Positions 18,541 through 27,998 of a stretch of 64,000 bases of DNA are shown here, piece by piece. The stretch is from Sphingobium xenophagum NBRC 107872. Lineage in GTDB: Bacteria; Pseudomonadota; Alphaproteobacteria; Sphingomonadales; Sphingomonadaceae. The notes beneath the pieces were generated by a model, which did not search any database, had not been told where the DNA came from, and saw nothing but the letters and a program-made list of their open reading frames with translations. The translations under genes were made by a program, and so were the position numbers. Each line of letters begins with the position of its first letter. The stretch's first letter is position 1. Location: NCBI RefSeq assembly GCF_000367345.1, contig NZ_BARE01000014.1:23592-87591 (forward strand), in the 5' to 3' direction.

Positions 18541-19005
18541 TTAATCGTCGCGGGAAATCTTCTCTTGCCGCTCATGCCGTTCCTGCGCTTCGACGGTCAT
18601 GGTCGCGATCGGCCGGGCCTCCAGCCGACCCAGCGAAATCGGTTCGCCGGTGACTTCGCAATAACCATATTCGCCGTCCTCGATCCGGCGGAGCGCCGCC
18701 TCGATCTTGGAGATCAGCTTGCGCTGGCGGTCGCGGGTGCGCAGTTCGATCGACCAGTCGGTCTCGCTCGATGCGCGGTCATTCAGGTCGGGTTCGCGAA
18801 GCGGCTCATTCTGAAGGACGGCAAGCGTCCCTTCGGCTTCGGCATGGATCTGCTTTTTCCAGTCCCACAAGCGCTGCCGGAAATATTCCAGCTGCAACGG
18901 GTTCATGAATTCCTCATCGGCGGAAGGCCGGTAGTCTGCAGGAAGTTCGACAGTCGATTTGGGCGGCTTGTCGCCGTCTTTATCGGAATTCAGGACCGAT
19001 GCCAT
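18541..19005 (-). CDS. dksA: RNA polymerase-binding protein DksA
   Basis: This 154-residue DksA/TraR-family protein enters the RNA polymerase secondary channel and modulates initiation with (p)ppGpp. It has the coiled-coil region (about residues 35-105, with ASSETDWSIELRTRDRQRKL containing the conserved D-x-x-D-like tip). The degenerate zinc finger GYCEVTGEPISLGRLEARP has one Cys rather than four. The single-Cys finger is usual in alphaproteobacterial DksA, so it is not a sign of decay. Confidence 0.93.
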   Translation of the reverse strand: MASVLNSDKDGDKPPKSTVELPADYRPSADEEFMNPLQLEYFRQRLWDWKKQIHAEAEGTLAVLQNEPLREPDLNDRASSETDWSIELRTRDRQRKLISKIEAALRRIEDGEYGYCEVTGEPISLGRLEARPIATMTVEAQERHERQEKISRDD

Positions 19006-19415
19006 CTGGCTCTCCGACTCGGAGGACGCCGGCGCTTAACGACCGGGCGCCCATGACTTTTCATTGAAGGCGCGTCATAGCGACGGGCGAAGGGCGACAC
19101 AAGCAGGCAATATTGCTGCGGTTCGTTTTCATCGGGGCTTGACGCCGGCGCAGCCGAGTCCCGCGCGCAAGGCAAATCGGCGAAACGCATCAAGCGATTT
19201 TTACCTGGCTCGCGACAGTCGTTCCATAGTGGGACGTTAACCATTTCCCTTTGGAAGAAGGTAGGATTTTCCTCGACTTGAATATCACATTCAGGGTTAA
19301 CAGCGTTGCAGTTAACGCTTTCTTTTGCGTTCTTACGCATAGGAAGTTCCTACCAGCCCATCATTGGAAAAAGCCAATGCCGGGTCAGGGGGCAACAAAG
19401 TAAAGAGTGGATCCT
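19006..19415. promoter_or_regulatory. Divergent promoter region with three GTTAAC boxes
   Basis: This 410-base gap between dksA (leftward) and the Ser-rich protein (rightward) holds no credible gene. It contains GTTAAC at 19236-19241 (in context GTTAACCATTT), 19296-19301 and 19311-19316, the last two nine bases apart. TTAACCAT-like octamers are reported CtrA half-sites in alphaproteobacteria, so cell-cycle control of either neighbour is possible but unproven. Confidence 0.4.
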
Positions 19416-20540
19416 ATGTCGGTACGGATGGCATTGGCTAAGTTATGCGCCTGCACTTGCGGCGGAGCGATCATTGGCGGTGGCGCGGTGCATGTCGCCG
19501 AAAATGCGCGGCCGGCAGTGGTTCATAGCAGCAAGAGCACGAAGGCGGCAGCGCCGCGCAAACGCTATGCCGTGCGGACAGTGAAGCGCAAGGTGGTGCG
19601 TACGGTGAAAACCAGCACGCCGCGCACCGTCACGGTCGTCACGCAACAGGCTCCCATTCCCCTGCCTGCGCCGATGCCGATGGCCGAAATGCCGGTCATG
19701 TCCGGCGGCGGTGGCGCGGTTCCTGTCGTCATGGGCGGTGGCGGCGGCTTTGGCGGCGGCGGCTTCATCGGCGGCTTTTTCGGCGGCGGTGGCGGCGGCA
19801 GCGGCGGCGGGTCGGTGGTGATCTCCTCGACCAGCAGCTCGACCGGCGGCATCAGCAGCTCGACCAGCTCGACCACTGGCGGCGTATCGACATCGACCGG
19901 CGGGGTTTCGACTTCCACCGGCGGCGTGTCCACGTCAACGGGTGGCGTGTCCACCTCCAGCGGCAATGTGTCGACATCGAGCGGCGTTTCGACGTCGAGC
20001 GGTAATGTCTCCACGTCGAGCGGCAATGTCAGCAGCAGCTCGTCCTCGTCCAGCTCCAGCTCGTCATCCTCCTCCTCCTCGTCCAGTTCTTCATCGAGCA
20101 GTTCGGGCGGATCGAGCGGCGGCAAGCCCGGCAAGCCCGGCCATGGTCATGGCCATGATCACGGGTCGAGTGGCTCCAGCGGCAGTTCGGGATCGAGCGG
20201 CAGCAGCGGTTCGTCGGGCAGTTCCGGGTCGAGCGGCAGCAGTTCGTCGTCCTCTTCTTCGTCATCCTCGTCGAGCAGTTCCTCCTCGTCGGGCGGATCG
20301 TCCAGCTTCGGCAGCACGGGCAGCAGCGGATCGAGCGGCAGTTCGGGGTCGAGCAGTTCCTCCTCGTCGAGCAGCAGCAGCTCTTCTTCCTCGTCCAGCA
20401 GCTCCAGCGGTGGATCGAGCAGCAGCAGCGGCGGCACGGACGTCCCTGCCCCGCCGATGATCCTGCTGTTCGGCGCAGCCGCGGTCGCACTGGTCGCCCG
20501 CCGTCGCTTTGCCGATCGCAAGGCCGACAAGGCCGCCTGA
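19416..20540 (+). CDS. Ser/Gly-rich low-complexity surface protein with PEP-CTERM-like end
   Basis: This 374-residue protein has a hydrophobic N-terminal segment (MALAKLCACTCGGAIIGGGA) and a Lys/Arg/Thr region (about 40-75). A Gly-rich tract and TSTGGVS repeats come next, then long Ser runs, a KPGKPGHGHGHDHG metal-ligand-like patch at mid-protein and GSS repeats. The C-terminus VPAPPMILLFGAAAVALVAR plus RRFADRK is a PEP-CTERM-type sorting signal: a Pro-rich box, one helix and a basic tail. It is probably secreted and processed at the envelope. ATG 19416 was preferred; GTG 19407 is an alternative. Very high Ser/Gly content makes homology useless beyond the ends. Confidence 0.82.
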   Translation: MSVRMALAKLCACTCGGAIIGGGAVHVAENARPAVVHSSKSTKAAAPRKRYAVRTVKRKVVRTVKTSTPRTVTVVTQQAPIPLPAPMPMAEMPVMSGGGGAVPVVMGGGGGFGGGGFIGGFFGGGGGGSGGGSVVISSTSSSTGGISSSTSSTTGGVSTSTGGVSTSTGGVSTSTGGVSTSSGNVSTSSGVSTSSGNVSTSSGNVSSSSSSSSSSSSSSSSSSSSSSSSSGGSSGGKPGKPGHGHGHDHGSSGSSGSSGSSGSSGSSGSSGSSGSSSSSSSSSSSSSSSSSSGGSSSFGSTGSSGSSGSSGSSSSSSSSSSSSSSSSSSSSGGSSSSSGGTDVPAPPMILLFGAAAVALVARRRFADRKADKAA

Positions 20541-20559
20541 CCCGTCAGGCGATGACATG

Positions 20560-20597
20560 AAAAAGGGCGGCTCCCGGTATCGGGGGCCGCCCTTTTT
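20560..20597 (+). terminator. Rho-independent terminator after Ser-rich gene
   Basis: AAAAAGGGCGGC and GCCGCCCTTTTT arms enclose a short CCCGGTATCGGG inner stem, followed by T5. The A/T flanks allow use in both directions. Confidence 0.88.
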
Positions 20598-20641
20598 CGT
20601 TTGATGCTGATGCGCTTTTGCAAAACCCGTTACCGGAACGG

Positions 20642-20662
20642 TCCTCCCCTTGCAGGGGAGGA
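20642..20662. repeat. 21-base palindrome TCCTCCCCT-TGC-AGGGGAGGA
   Basis: Perfect 9-bp arms. The exact reverse complement occurs at 26943-26963 after rimO, showing a dispersed short repeat in both orientations. Confidence 0.8.
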
Positions 20663-20682
20663 TGGGCGCAAAGGGCACAGGA

Positions 20683-21123
20683 TCAATTGTCGGCAATGAT
20701 CCGTTCAATGTCCGCGATCGGATGATTGACCAGATCCTTGGCGATCTCGCCTGCCAGGCGGCTTTCGACTTCCTTGTGATAATGTTTGCGCATTTCGCCC
20801 AGCGTGCCGGGCGGGGCGACGATGATCAACTTTTCATAATCATTGGCGAAGGCGCGATGCTTGAGGATGTCGGCGGCCTGCGCGGCAAAGCGATCCTCCT
20901 CCAGATCGTGAAAATTGGTTTCCGACATGGCGCTGCGATGGCCGCCCACCGAATTGAACGCGCGGCCGGGCGTGTCGCTGCCCTGTTCGCGATCGGCCGG
21001 GTTATCCTGCTTCTCGACCTGCTCGGTTTCCAGGCTGGGAATGGCGGCGTCGCCCTTGTTCCGGAAAAACAGCATCTTGCGGCCGTCAGCTACCAATATG
21101 AGCGCGTCCTGTTCTATCTGCAT
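20683..21123 (-). CDS. Host attachment family protein
   Basis: This 146-residue protein begins MQIEQDALILVADGRKMLFF and ends NHPIADIERIIADN, with LIIVAPPGTLGEMRKHYHKE in the second half. The layout fits the host-attachment family (Pfam Host_attach), first named in plant-associated Agrobacterium and related to archaeal-release-factor/eL30-like folds. The name does not prove a role in attachment; a nucleic-acid or ribosome-related role is also possible. It is divergent from serS. Confidence 0.82.
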   Translation of the reverse strand: MQIEQDALILVADGRKMLFFRNKGDAAIPSLETEQVEKQDNPADREQGSDTPGRAFNSVGGHRSAMSETNFHDLEEDRFAAQAADILKHRAFANDYEKLIIVAPPGTLGEMRKHYHKEVESRLAGEIAKDLVNHPIADIERIIADN

Positions 21124-21216
21124 CGCCTGGTCCTTTTCATTTTAACGGATGCCTGTTCAACGATCGGCAGCGCGCAGGGTTGCGTGGCTCGTCGCACGAC
21201 GGCATAGGACTGGCCC

Positions 21217-22497
21217 ATGCACGACATCCGTTTCATCCGCGAAAATCCCGCCGCTTTCGACGCTGGCCTGGCCCGGCGCGGGCTGGCCCCCTTGTCCGCC
21301 GAGATATTGGCGCTGGACGAGCAAAGCCGGGCGATCAAGACGCAGTTGCAGGTCGGACAGGCCCGCCGCAATGAGGCGAGCAAGCTGATCGGCCAGGCCA
21401 TGGGCGCGGGCGACAAGGACAAGGCGGAAGCGCTGAAGGCCGAAGTCGCGGCGATCAAGGAAAGCACCCCCGCTCTGGAAGCGCAGGACCGGGAAGTCGG
21501 CGACGCGCTGGGCGCGATGCTGGCCGCCATCCCCAACCTGCCCGCCGACGATGTGCCGCAGGGCGACGATGAAGCCGACAATGTGGAAGTCAGCCGGTGG
21601 GGCACGCCCCGCGACTTCGACTTTGCGCCGCAGGACCATGCCGATTTCGGCCCGGCGCTGGGGCTGGATTTTGAGGGCGGCGCGGCCCTGTCCGGCGCGC
21701 GGTTCACTGCGCTGCGCGGCCAGATGGCGCGGCTGCACCGGGCGCTGGCGCAATTCATGCTGGACCGGCAGACGGCCGAGAATGGCTATGAGGAGGTCAA
21801 CCCGCCGCTGCTGGTGCGTGACGAGGCTTTGTTCGGCACCGGGCAATTGCCCAAATTCGCCGAGGATCTGTTCAGGACCACCGATGGTCGCTGGCTGATC
21901 CCGACCGCCGAAGTCAGCCTCACCAATCTGGTCGCGAACCAGATCGTGCCGCTCTCTGACCTGCCCGTCCGGCTGACGGCGCTGACCCCCTGTTTCCGTT
22001 CCGAAGCCGGGTCCGCCGGGCGCGACACGCGCGGCTTCATCCGCCAGCACCAGTTCGAGAAGGTCGAGCTTGTCGCGATCTGCGCGCCCGACGAGTCAGA
22101 GGCGGAGCATGAACGCATGTGCGCGGCGGCGGAGGGTATCCTTCAGGCGCTTGGGCTTCCCTATCGCAAGATGCTGCTCTGCACCGGCGACATGGGCTTT
22201 GGCGCGCGCAAGACATGGGATCTGGAAGTCTGGCTGCCCAGCCAGAACACCTATCGCGAGATCAGCTCTGTTTCCAACTGCGGCGATTTTCAGGCGCGGC
22301 GGATGAACGCGCGCTACAAGCCGGAGGGAGAGAAGCAGACCCGTTTCCTTCACACGTTGAACGGATCGGGTCTGGCCGTGGGCCGCACATTGGTAGCGGT
22401 GCTGGAAAATTACCAGCAGGCCGACGGCAGCGTGATCGTGCCGGAGGCGCTGGCGCCCTATATGGGTGGGGTGACGCGCCTGACGCCAAAGGCTTAG
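21217..22497 (+). CDS. serS: Serine--tRNA ligase
   Basis: SerS (426 residues) charges tRNA-Ser and tRNA-Sec. The N-terminal coiled-coil tRNA-binding arm is visible at residues 30-105, starting [20 protein letters not shown]. The class II core has motif 2 [20 protein letters not shown] followed by HQFEKVELV, and motif 3 [18 protein letters not shown] near the end. Length and start are standard. The gene is followed by an interspersed inverted repeat before surE. Confidence 0.97.
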   Translation: MHDIRFIRENPAAFDAGLARRGLAPLSAEILALDEQSRAIKTQLQVGQARRNEASKLIGQAMGAGDKDKAEALKAEVAAIKESTPALEAQDREVGDALGAMLAAIPNLPADDVPQGDDEADNVEVSRWGTPRDFDFAPQDHADFGPALGLDFEGGAALSGARFTALRGQMARLHRALAQFMLDRQTAENGYEEVNPPLLVRDEALFGTGQLPKFAEDLFRTTDGRWLIPTAEVSLTNLVANQIVPLSDLPVRLTALTPCFRSEAGSAGRDTRGFIRQHQFEKVELVAICAPDESEAEHERMCAAAEGILQALGLPYRKMLLCTGDMGFGARKTWDLEVWLPSQNTYREISSVSNCGDFQARRMNARYKPEGEKQTRFLHTLNGSGLAVGRTLVAVLENYQQADGSVIVPEALAPYMGGVTRLTPKA

Positions 22498-22594
22498 CCG
22501 TTCGCCCTGAGCGAAGTCGAAGGGCCATGCCGAGCGCTAGCGAGGCGGCTTCGCTTCGCTCAGCGGAAGGCTTCGACAAGCTCAGCCCGAACGG
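22498..22594. repeat. Inverted repeat, CCGTTCG-CTGAGC family
   Basis: Left arm 22498-22524 (CCGTTCGCCCTGAGCGAAGT...) and right arm 22569-22594 (...CTCAGCCCGAACGG) pair over about 24 bases with an inner palindrome near GAGCGCTAGCGAGGC. A shorter relative lies at 58542-58576. It is a dispersed palindrome between serS and surE. Confidence 0.82.
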
Positions 22595-22607
22595 AGTTGT
22601 TTATTCC

Positions 22608-23372
22608 ATGCGTATCCTGCTCACCAATGACGATGGCGTTCACGCGCCCGGCCTCAAAGTGCTGGAAGCCATCGCCCGCCAATTTTCCGACGATATCTGG
22701 ATCGTCGCGCCGAGCGAGGAACAGTCGGGCGCGGGGCATAGCCTGACGCTCACCCGGCCCCTGCGCATCCGCAAGCATGGCGCGCAGCATTACAGCGTCA
22801 CCGGCACGCCGACCGACGCAGTGATGATGGCCGTGGGGCATTTGATGAAGGACGCGCGGCCGGACCTCATCCTGTCGGGCGTCAATCGCGGCGCCAACCT
22901 GGCGGAGGATGTGACCTATTCGGGCACCGTCGCCGCCGCGATGGAAGGGGCGATTTCGGGGATCAGGTCGATTGCGCTGAGCCAGGTCTATGCGCGTGAG
23001 GGGATGGGCGACACGGTGCCCTTTGCCGCTGCGCAGGCATGGGGCGCAAAAGCCATCGCCCCGCTGATCGCCATGCCGCCTTCGCGCCGGATGCTGTTCA
23101 ACGTCAACTTCCCGGCGATAGAACCCGACGCGGTCAAGGGCATCCGCGTCGTGCGGCAGGGCTTTCACGATGTCGATCGCACGAAGATCATCGAAGGGAC
23201 CGACCCGCGCGGCTACCGCTATTACTGGTTCAGCCTGGGCAGCAGCGATGCAGTGCCGGAGGGGAGCGATCTGGCGGCGATCGCGCAGGACTATGTCACC
23301 GTTACGCCCCTCCATTACGACCTGACGCAGGACAGCGCCATGGCGGCGACTGCAGCGGCGTTCGGGCAATAG
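22608..23372 (+). CDS. surE: 5'/3'-nucleotidase SurE
   Basis: SurE is a 254-residue metal-dependent survival-protein nucleotidase. Metal-binding residues are seen in the first strand (MRILLTNDDGVHAPGL, Asp8-Asp9). Other conserved parts are APSEEQSGAGHSLT, the signature SGVNRGANLAEDVTYSGTVA and ALSQ. The ATG at 22608 starts exactly at the family N-terminus. It precedes an NlpD-like lipoprotein, as in the surE-(pcm)-nlpD order of many proteobacteria. Confidence 0.97.
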   Translation: MRILLTNDDGVHAPGLKVLEAIARQFSDDIWIVAPSEEQSGAGHSLTLTRPLRIRKHGAQHYSVTGTPTDAVMMAVGHLMKDARPDLILSGVNRGANLAEDVTYSGTVAAAMEGAISGIRSIALSQVYAREGMGDTVPFAAAQAWGAKAIAPLIAMPPSRRMLFNVNFPAIEPDAVKGIRVVRQGFHDVDRTKIIEGTDPRGYRYYWFSLGSSDAVPEGSDLAAIAQDYVTVTPLHYDLTQDSAMAATAAAFGQ

Positions 23373-23417
23373 CGGCAGGGGGTGGCAAGCGCGGCGCGAT
23401 GCGATAGACAGGCGGCG

Positions 23418-24455
23418 ATGTCACGTCCGCTTCTTCCATCCGCCATGTTGCTCGCGCCGCTGATACTGGCCGCCTGTATCCCCATGGAGGCCCGCAACGA
23501 AACGCCCCCGCCCCGGTTGAATGCCGACGCGGCCACTGTCGAACTGGTGGAAGCCGAGCCGGTATGGACCGCGCAGCAGGTGGTCGCCAATGCGCAAACG
23601 GTGGCGACGTCCACCTATGTCGTCCAGCCCGGCGACACGCTGCGCGGCATCGGCAATCGCACCGGCGCGGGATCGGAAGCGATTGCGCGCGCCAATGGGC
23701 TGACACCGCCCTTTGCCATCCGCATCGGCCAGAAACTCACTATTCCCGGCGGTCGCTATCATCTGGTGGCGGAAGGGGAGACGGGCATCGCCATCGCGTC
23801 CGCCTATGGCGTGGCGTGGAGCCGCATCGTTGCCGCCAACGGCCTGACGGAACCGTTCATGCTGCGGCGCGGACAACGGCTGCTGTTGCCGGGCGAGGCT
23901 CCGGCGACGGCCCCCAGCCTGGAGCAGCGCGCCGCCGCGTTCCATATCGACATTGATGATGTGCTGACCGGCGGCCAGCCAGCGGCGGCAGAAAATGCGC
24001 CGGTGGCGGTCGCTTCGTCGCAGCCGCGCCCGCTGCCAAGCAACGTGCCGATCGCCCAGCCCGGCAGCTTTGCGGGGCGTTTCGACTGGCCGGTCAAGGG
24101 CAAGCTGCTATCGCGCTTTGGCCCCGGCGAAAGCGGCGCGAAGAATAATGGCATCGATATTGGCGTCCCCGCCGGCACGCCGATCCGTGCGGCGGCGGAC
24201 GGCGTTGTCGCCTATGCGGGCGACCGGGTGGCGGTGTTTGGCGGGCTGGTGCTGATCAACCATGGCAGCGGCTGGGTCAGCGCCTATGGCCATGCCAGCC
24301 GCGTGGATGTGGTGCGCGGCCAGAAAATCACGCGCGGCCAGACCATCGGCCTGACCGGCGACACCGGCTATGCCAGCCAGCCCAAGCTGCATTTCGAATT
24401 GCGCAAGGACCGGGTGCCGGTAAATCCCGTTACGCATCTGCCGACCGCGCCATGA
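23418..24455 (+). CDS. NlpD-like LysM/M23 lipoprotein, likely catalytically inactive
   Basis: This 345-residue outer-membrane lipoprotein has lipobox LAAC and two LysM domains (YVVQPGDTLRGIGNRTGAGS near residue 70; YHLVAEGETGIAIASAYGVA near 115). A C-terminal M23/LytM domain follows (about 220-340). The M23 zinc ligands are degenerate: NNGIDIG where H-x-GxD is expected, and KLHFEL where HxH is expected; the SAYGH His remains. That is the pattern of NlpD/EnvC-type activators, which stimulate amidases for daughter-cell separation. The stop overlaps the K+ channel start (ATGA). Confidence 0.9.
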   Translation: MSRPLLPSAMLLAPLILAACIPMEARNETPPPRLNADAATVELVEAEPVWTAQQVVANAQTVATSTYVVQPGDTLRGIGNRTGAGSEAIARANGLTPPFAIRIGQKLTIPGGRYHLVAEGETGIAIASAYGVAWSRIVAANGLTEPFMLRRGQRLLLPGEAPATAPSLEQRAAAFHIDIDDVLTGGQPAAAENAPVAVASSQPRPLPSNVPIAQPGSFAGRFDWPVKGKLLSRFGPGESGAKNNGIDIGVPAGTPIRAAADGVVAYAGDRVAVFGGLVLINHGSGWVSAYGHASRVDVVRGQKITRGQTIGLTGDTGYASQPKLHFELRKDRVPVNPVTHLPTAP

Positions 24456-25507
24456 GGATAAACCGGGGATCATCGCGGACTACCGAAGGCTTTTTGCGGC
24501 GGCGCTCCTCCCTGCCGATGTGGATGGACCTGAGCTGGCGCGTCGGCCTGGTATTCGCGCTGATCGCAGTGGTGCTGCTGCTCCACTGGGTCGGGCGGGA
24601 CGGGCTGAAGGACAATCTCGACAATCATATCAGCTTTGTCGATGTGCTCTATTTCACGACCGTCACCGTGACGACGGTGGGCTATGGCGACATTGTCCCG
24701 GTCACACCCGAAGCGCGATTGTTCGAATCGCTGTTCGTCACGCCGATCCGGCTGTTCGTGTGGCTCATTTTCCTCGGCACAGCCTATTCGCTTTTCCTCC
24801 GCAACATCCTCTACAGGTGGCGCATGGCCCGCATACAAGCCGATCTGCACAATCACATCATCGTCACCGGCTTTGGCACCAGCGGGCAGGAAGCGGTGCA
24901 TGAACTGCTGGCGCGCGGCACCGACCCGCGTGAGATCGTCGTGATCGACGGCAGCGAAGCCGCGCTGGAACTGGCCGAGGCGCAGGGGTGCAATATATTG
25001 TGCGGGGATTCGACCCGCGACCGGACGTTGAAGGATGTCGCGATCCACCGCGCGCGCAGCATGATCGTATCGGCCGGGCGCGACGATACGTCGATCCTGA
25101 TCACGCTGTCCGCCCGCCACCTCGCCCCGCGCCTGCCGATCAGCATCGTCGTGCGGAACGAGGATAACGAACTGCCCGCGCGGCAGGCAGGCGCGACCAC
25201 GGTGATCAACCCGGTCAGCTTTGCCGGGCTGCTGCTGGCGGGCAGCACCAGCGGCAAGCATATTGCCGACTATATGGCCGATCTGGCGGCGTCTGGCGGA
25301 CGGGTGAAGCTGAACGAGCGCTTCGTTAGCCCGCAGGAAATTGGCGGGCCGCTGTCCGCCATCACCACCGGCCTTGGCGTGCGCATCTATCGCGACGATA
25401 GGCCGATCGGTTTCTGGGAGCCGGGCGCGCAGCAGCTTCAGACCGGCGACCTGATCATCGAGATTGTCGAGAGCGACGGTCTGGGGACAGGCGGCGAACC
25501 GGCCTGA
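24452..25507 (+). CDS. Two-TM potassium channel with TrkA-N (RCK) domain
   Basis: This 351-residue channel subunit has a first TM around residues 30-48, the selectivity filter [18 protein letters not shown] near 70-80 and a second TM around 98-118. A cytosolic RCK domain starts [20 protein letters not shown] (Rossmann GFGxxG). A TrkA-C-like end follows ([20 protein letters not shown]). It should form a tetrameric, ligand-gated K+ channel. It overlaps the NlpD-like gene by four bases. Confidence 0.93.
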   Translation: MRINRGSSRTTEGFLRRRSSLPMWMDLSWRVGLVFALIAVVLLLHWVGRDGLKDNLDNHISFVDVLYFTTVTVTTVGYGDIVPVTPEARLFESLFVTPIRLFVWLIFLGTAYSLFLRNILYRWRMARIQADLHNHIIVTGFGTSGQEAVHELLARGTDPREIVVIDGSEAALELAEAQGCNILCGDSTRDRTLKDVAIHRARSMIVSAGRDDTSILITLSARHLAPRLPISIVVRNEDNELPARQAGATTVINPVSFAGLLLAGSTSGKHIADYMADLAASGGRVKLNERFVSPQEIGGPLSAITTGLGVRIYRDDRPIGFWEPGAQQLQTGDLIIEIVESDGLGTGGEPA

Positions 25508-25568
25508 AAGAGCGCGCCAATCGCGCGGCGTGACATTCCGCGCAAAAATCCCTATGTGCGCGGCCATC

Positions 25569-26936
25569 ATGGCAACCAAATTTCCTGACGCGCCGAAAAT
25601 CGGCATGGTTTCGCTCGGCTGTCCCAAAAACCTGGTGGACAGCGAACGCATCCTGACGAAGCTGCGCTCCGACGGCTATCAGATGTCCGCCGACTATGCC
25701 GGCGCCGACGTCGTGCTGGTCAATACGTGCGGCTTTCTCGATTCGGCTAAGGAGGAATCGCTGGAAGCGATCGGCGAGGCGATGGCCGAAAATGGCCGCG
25801 TCATCGTGACGGGCTGCATGGGGGATGAGGCAGACCTGATCCGCGCGAAATTCCCGCAAGTGCTGGCCGTCACCGGCGCGCATCAATATGAGCAGGTCGT
25901 CAATGCGGTGCATGACGCATCGCCGCCCGTCCCCAACGCCTTTGTCGACCTGGTGCCCGAAGGCGGGCTGAAACTGACGCCGCGCCATTACAGCTATCTG
26001 AAGATTTCCGAAGGCTGCAACCATCGCTGTTCCTTCTGCATCATCCCCTCGATCCGGGGCGATCTGGTGTCGCGGCGGATCGACGCGGTGCTGCGCGAGG
26101 CGGAGAAGCTGGTCGCGGCGGGGACCAGGGAATTGCTGGTGATCAGCCAGGATACGTCGGCCTATGGCGTCGATACGCGGCATGAGGCGCGGTCGTGGAA
26201 AGGCCGCGACGTGCGCGCGCACATGACCGACATGGCGCGCGAACTGGGGCAGCTGCGTACCGCCGAAGGGCGCGCGCCCTGGGTACGGCTGCACTATGTC
26301 TACCCCTACCCCCATGTCGATCAGGTCATCCCGTTGATGGCCGACGGGCTGCTGACGCCCTATCTCGACATTCCCTTCCAGCACGCCGCCCCCAGCGTAT
26401 TGAAGGCGATGAAACGCCCGGCCAATGAAGCCAAGGTGCTGGACCGCATCCATAAATGGCGCAGCATCTGCCCGGACATCACCATCCGCTCGACCTTCGT
26501 GGTCGGCTTTCCCGGTGAGACGGAGGCGGATTTCCAATATCTGCTCGACTGGCTGGATGAAGCGCAACTCGACCGTGTCGGCGCGTTCCGCTTCGAGCCG
26601 GTCGAGGGTGCGGCGGCCAACGCCCTGCCCGGCGCGGTGCCCGACGAGGTCAAGGAAGAACGCTATCAGCGGATCATGGAAAAGACCGCCGCGATCAGCG
26701 CCGCCAAGCTCTCGGCCAAGGTCGGCCGCGTGCTGCCGGTAATCGTCGATGAAGTGGGCGAACCGGACGAAGAGGACGGCTCGATCGGCGCGACTGCGCG
26801 CTCACAGGCCGACGCGCCGGAAATCGACGGCAATGTTTTCCTGCGCGATGTCGGCGAAGGACGGAAGGCTGGCGACATGATCGACGTCACAATCGAGGAT
26901 GCCGACGAGCATGATCTCTATGGGGTGCCGGTTTAA
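25569..26936 (+). CDS. rimO: Ribosomal protein uS12 methylthiotransferase RimO
   Basis: RimO is a radical-SAM enzyme that methylthiolates Asp89 of ribosomal protein S12. The 455 residues show the N-terminal UPF0004 domain with its three Cys ([28 protein letters not shown]). The radical-SAM CxxxCxxC is in [18 protein letters not shown], and a C-terminal TRAM domain ends [12 protein letters not shown]. The start at 25569 ([10 protein letters not shown]) was chosen because upstream in-frame sequence is the tail of the previous gene. Confidence 0.97.
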   Translation: MATKFPDAPKIGMVSLGCPKNLVDSERILTKLRSDGYQMSADYAGADVVLVNTCGFLDSAKEESLEAIGEAMAENGRVIVTGCMGDEADLIRAKFPQVLAVTGAHQYEQVVNAVHDASPPVPNAFVDLVPEGGLKLTPRHYSYLKISEGCNHRCSFCIIPSIRGDLVSRRIDAVLREAEKLVAAGTRELLVISQDTSAYGVDTRHEARSWKGRDVRAHMTDMARELGQLRTAEGRAPWVRLHYVYPYPHVDQVIPLMADGLLTPYLDIPFQHAAPSVLKAMKRPANEAKVLDRIHKWRSICPDITIRSTFVVGFPGETEADFQYLLDWLDEAQLDRVGAFRFEPVEGAAANALPGAVPDEVKEERYQRIMEKTAAISAAKLSAKVGRVLPVIVDEVGEPDEEDGSIGATARSQADAPEIDGNVFLRDVGEGRKAGDMIDVTIEDADEHDLYGVPV

Positions 26937-26942
26937 CATTCA

Positions 26943-26963
26943 TCCTCCCCTGCAAGGGGAGGA
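26943..26963. repeat. 21-base palindrome, inverse copy of 20642-20662
   Basis: TCCTCCCCTGCAAGGGGAGGA is the exact reverse complement of the palindrome at 20642. It lies directly after rimO and may act as a weak stem. Confidence 0.8.
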
Positions 26964-26997
26964 CTAACGCGCATGACTTTTCGTTATTCCTCCAACG

Positions 26998-27084
26998 TCA
27001 TCCTGAATTTATTTCAGGATCCATCATGCGCCAAAAGCCGCCGCTGGGGACGAGAAATGGATGCTGAAACAAGTTCAGCATGAC
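26998..27084. repeat. Inverted repeat, TGCTGAA-ACAAGTTCAGCA family
   Basis: Left arm 26998-27027 (diverged: GTCATCCTGAATTTATTTCA...) and right arm 27057-27084 (ATGGATGCTGAAACAAGTTC...). The right arm is identical over 28 bases to that at 42133-42160. The repeat fills most of the gap between the convergent rimO and lipoprotein genes. Confidence 0.85.
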
Positions 27085-27161
27085 GATGAAGATAGGGGCA
27101 GCAGTTCCATTTGCGATAACTCTGCCTTCGAGGGTAGGATGGGAAAGCAGGGCAAATCACC

Positions 27162-27998
27162 TTACCCTGCCACGAACCCGTCCTGATATTCCGTCTTGAT
27201 CGCCTTGCGCATCGTCGCATCGACCGGCAGCGCGACCTCATATGTCCCTTCCGCATAAGGCCCGGCGCTGTAGGGGCCGACCACGACGGTCACGCCGTCG
27301 ATCAGCTTGCCGTCCTTGGACGTCAGCACCAGCACCTGTTCCATCGGATCGATGCACTGGCTGAATTCATCGGCGTCCCGCACCACCGGCGCACCGCGTT
27401 TTTCCGCGCGTTGCTTGTCGAGTTCGGCGCAGAAGCGGTCGCGGATGGCGGCGGCGAAGGCGGCGGGCGTGGTCATCACCGCCTTGACACTGGTTTCGCG
27501 GCTGCGCGCCTTGTCCCATAGCAGGCTGTCATAGCCGGTCATGCCGTGCGCGCCGCCGGTAAAGACGTAGGTTTGCGACTGGAGCGCCAGGAAGCGCGGG
27601 GTATCGGCCGACACGCTCCATTCCGTTTCCAGGCTGTGCGCGCGAAACGGATAGCCGGCCTGCTTGGCGGACGCGCTGTCATCCTTCGCCATTTTGAGCG
27701 CATCGGCCTTGGACGTCGTCAATTGCTTGTCGAACTTGTCGACCAGCGCGGGGATGGCCGCCGCCTGCGCCGGATAGGCATAGGCGAATTCCAGCAGCGC
27801 GCTCTTGTCCGTCTGCTTGAAGGGTTTGGCCGGGGGAGCCGGTGGCGGCGTTCCCGCCATCCTGTCGGCAAAGCGCGTCGCCGCGACATTGGCCGCATCA
27901 TTGCCGCCCGCCTCCTCGTGCGAGGGGCTGCAAGCAACCAGCAGCATCGCGGCGACACCCAAAAGCCCCGCCGACCGGGCCAGTTCCCCCTGCCGCAT
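27162..27998 (-). CDS. Lipoprotein with DUF4163/DUF3298 (RsiV/PdaC-like) domains
   Basis: This 278-residue lipoprotein has lipobox LVAC near residue 22 and a Pro-rich spacer. A PdaC/RsiV-type envelope module follows: the central segment FLALQSQTYVFTGGAHGMTG contains the TGGAH-G pattern diagnostic of DUF3298. VLTSKDGKLIDGVTVVVGPY leads to the YSAGPYAEGTYEVALP end. Relatives bind peptidoglycan or lysozyme or lie next to deacetylases. The ATG at 27998 overlaps the stop of the small upstream gene by one base, so the two are coupled. Confidence 0.85.
   Translation of the reverse strand: MRQGELARSAGLLGVAAMLLVACSPSHEEAGGNDAANVAATRFADRMAGTPPPAPPAKPFKQTDKSALLEFAYAYPAQAAAIPALVDKFDKQLTTSKADALKMAKDDSASAKQAGYPFRAHSLETEWSVSADTPRFLALQSQTYVFTGGAHGMTGYDSLLWDKARSRETSVKAVMTTPAAFAAAIRDRFCAELDKQRAEKRGAPVVRDADEFSQCIDPMEQVLVLTSKDGKLIDGVTVVVGPYSAGPYAEGTYEVALPVDATMRKAIKTEYQDGFVAG

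Noticed and set aside
18541..19005. DksA with a broken zinc finger as an anomaly
   Set aside because: One-Cys fingers are the usual form in alphaproteobacteria.
18990..19340. 116-residue minus frame overlapping the dksA start
   Set aside because: Composition is not protein-like, it overlaps dksA, and it occupies promoter DNA with GTTAAC boxes.
19565..20623. Minus-strand Asp/Glu/Leu-rich frames over the Ser-rich gene
   Set aside because: They are mirror readings of Ser/Gly repeats; no start context or signal, and the plus-strand protein has proper ends and a terminator.
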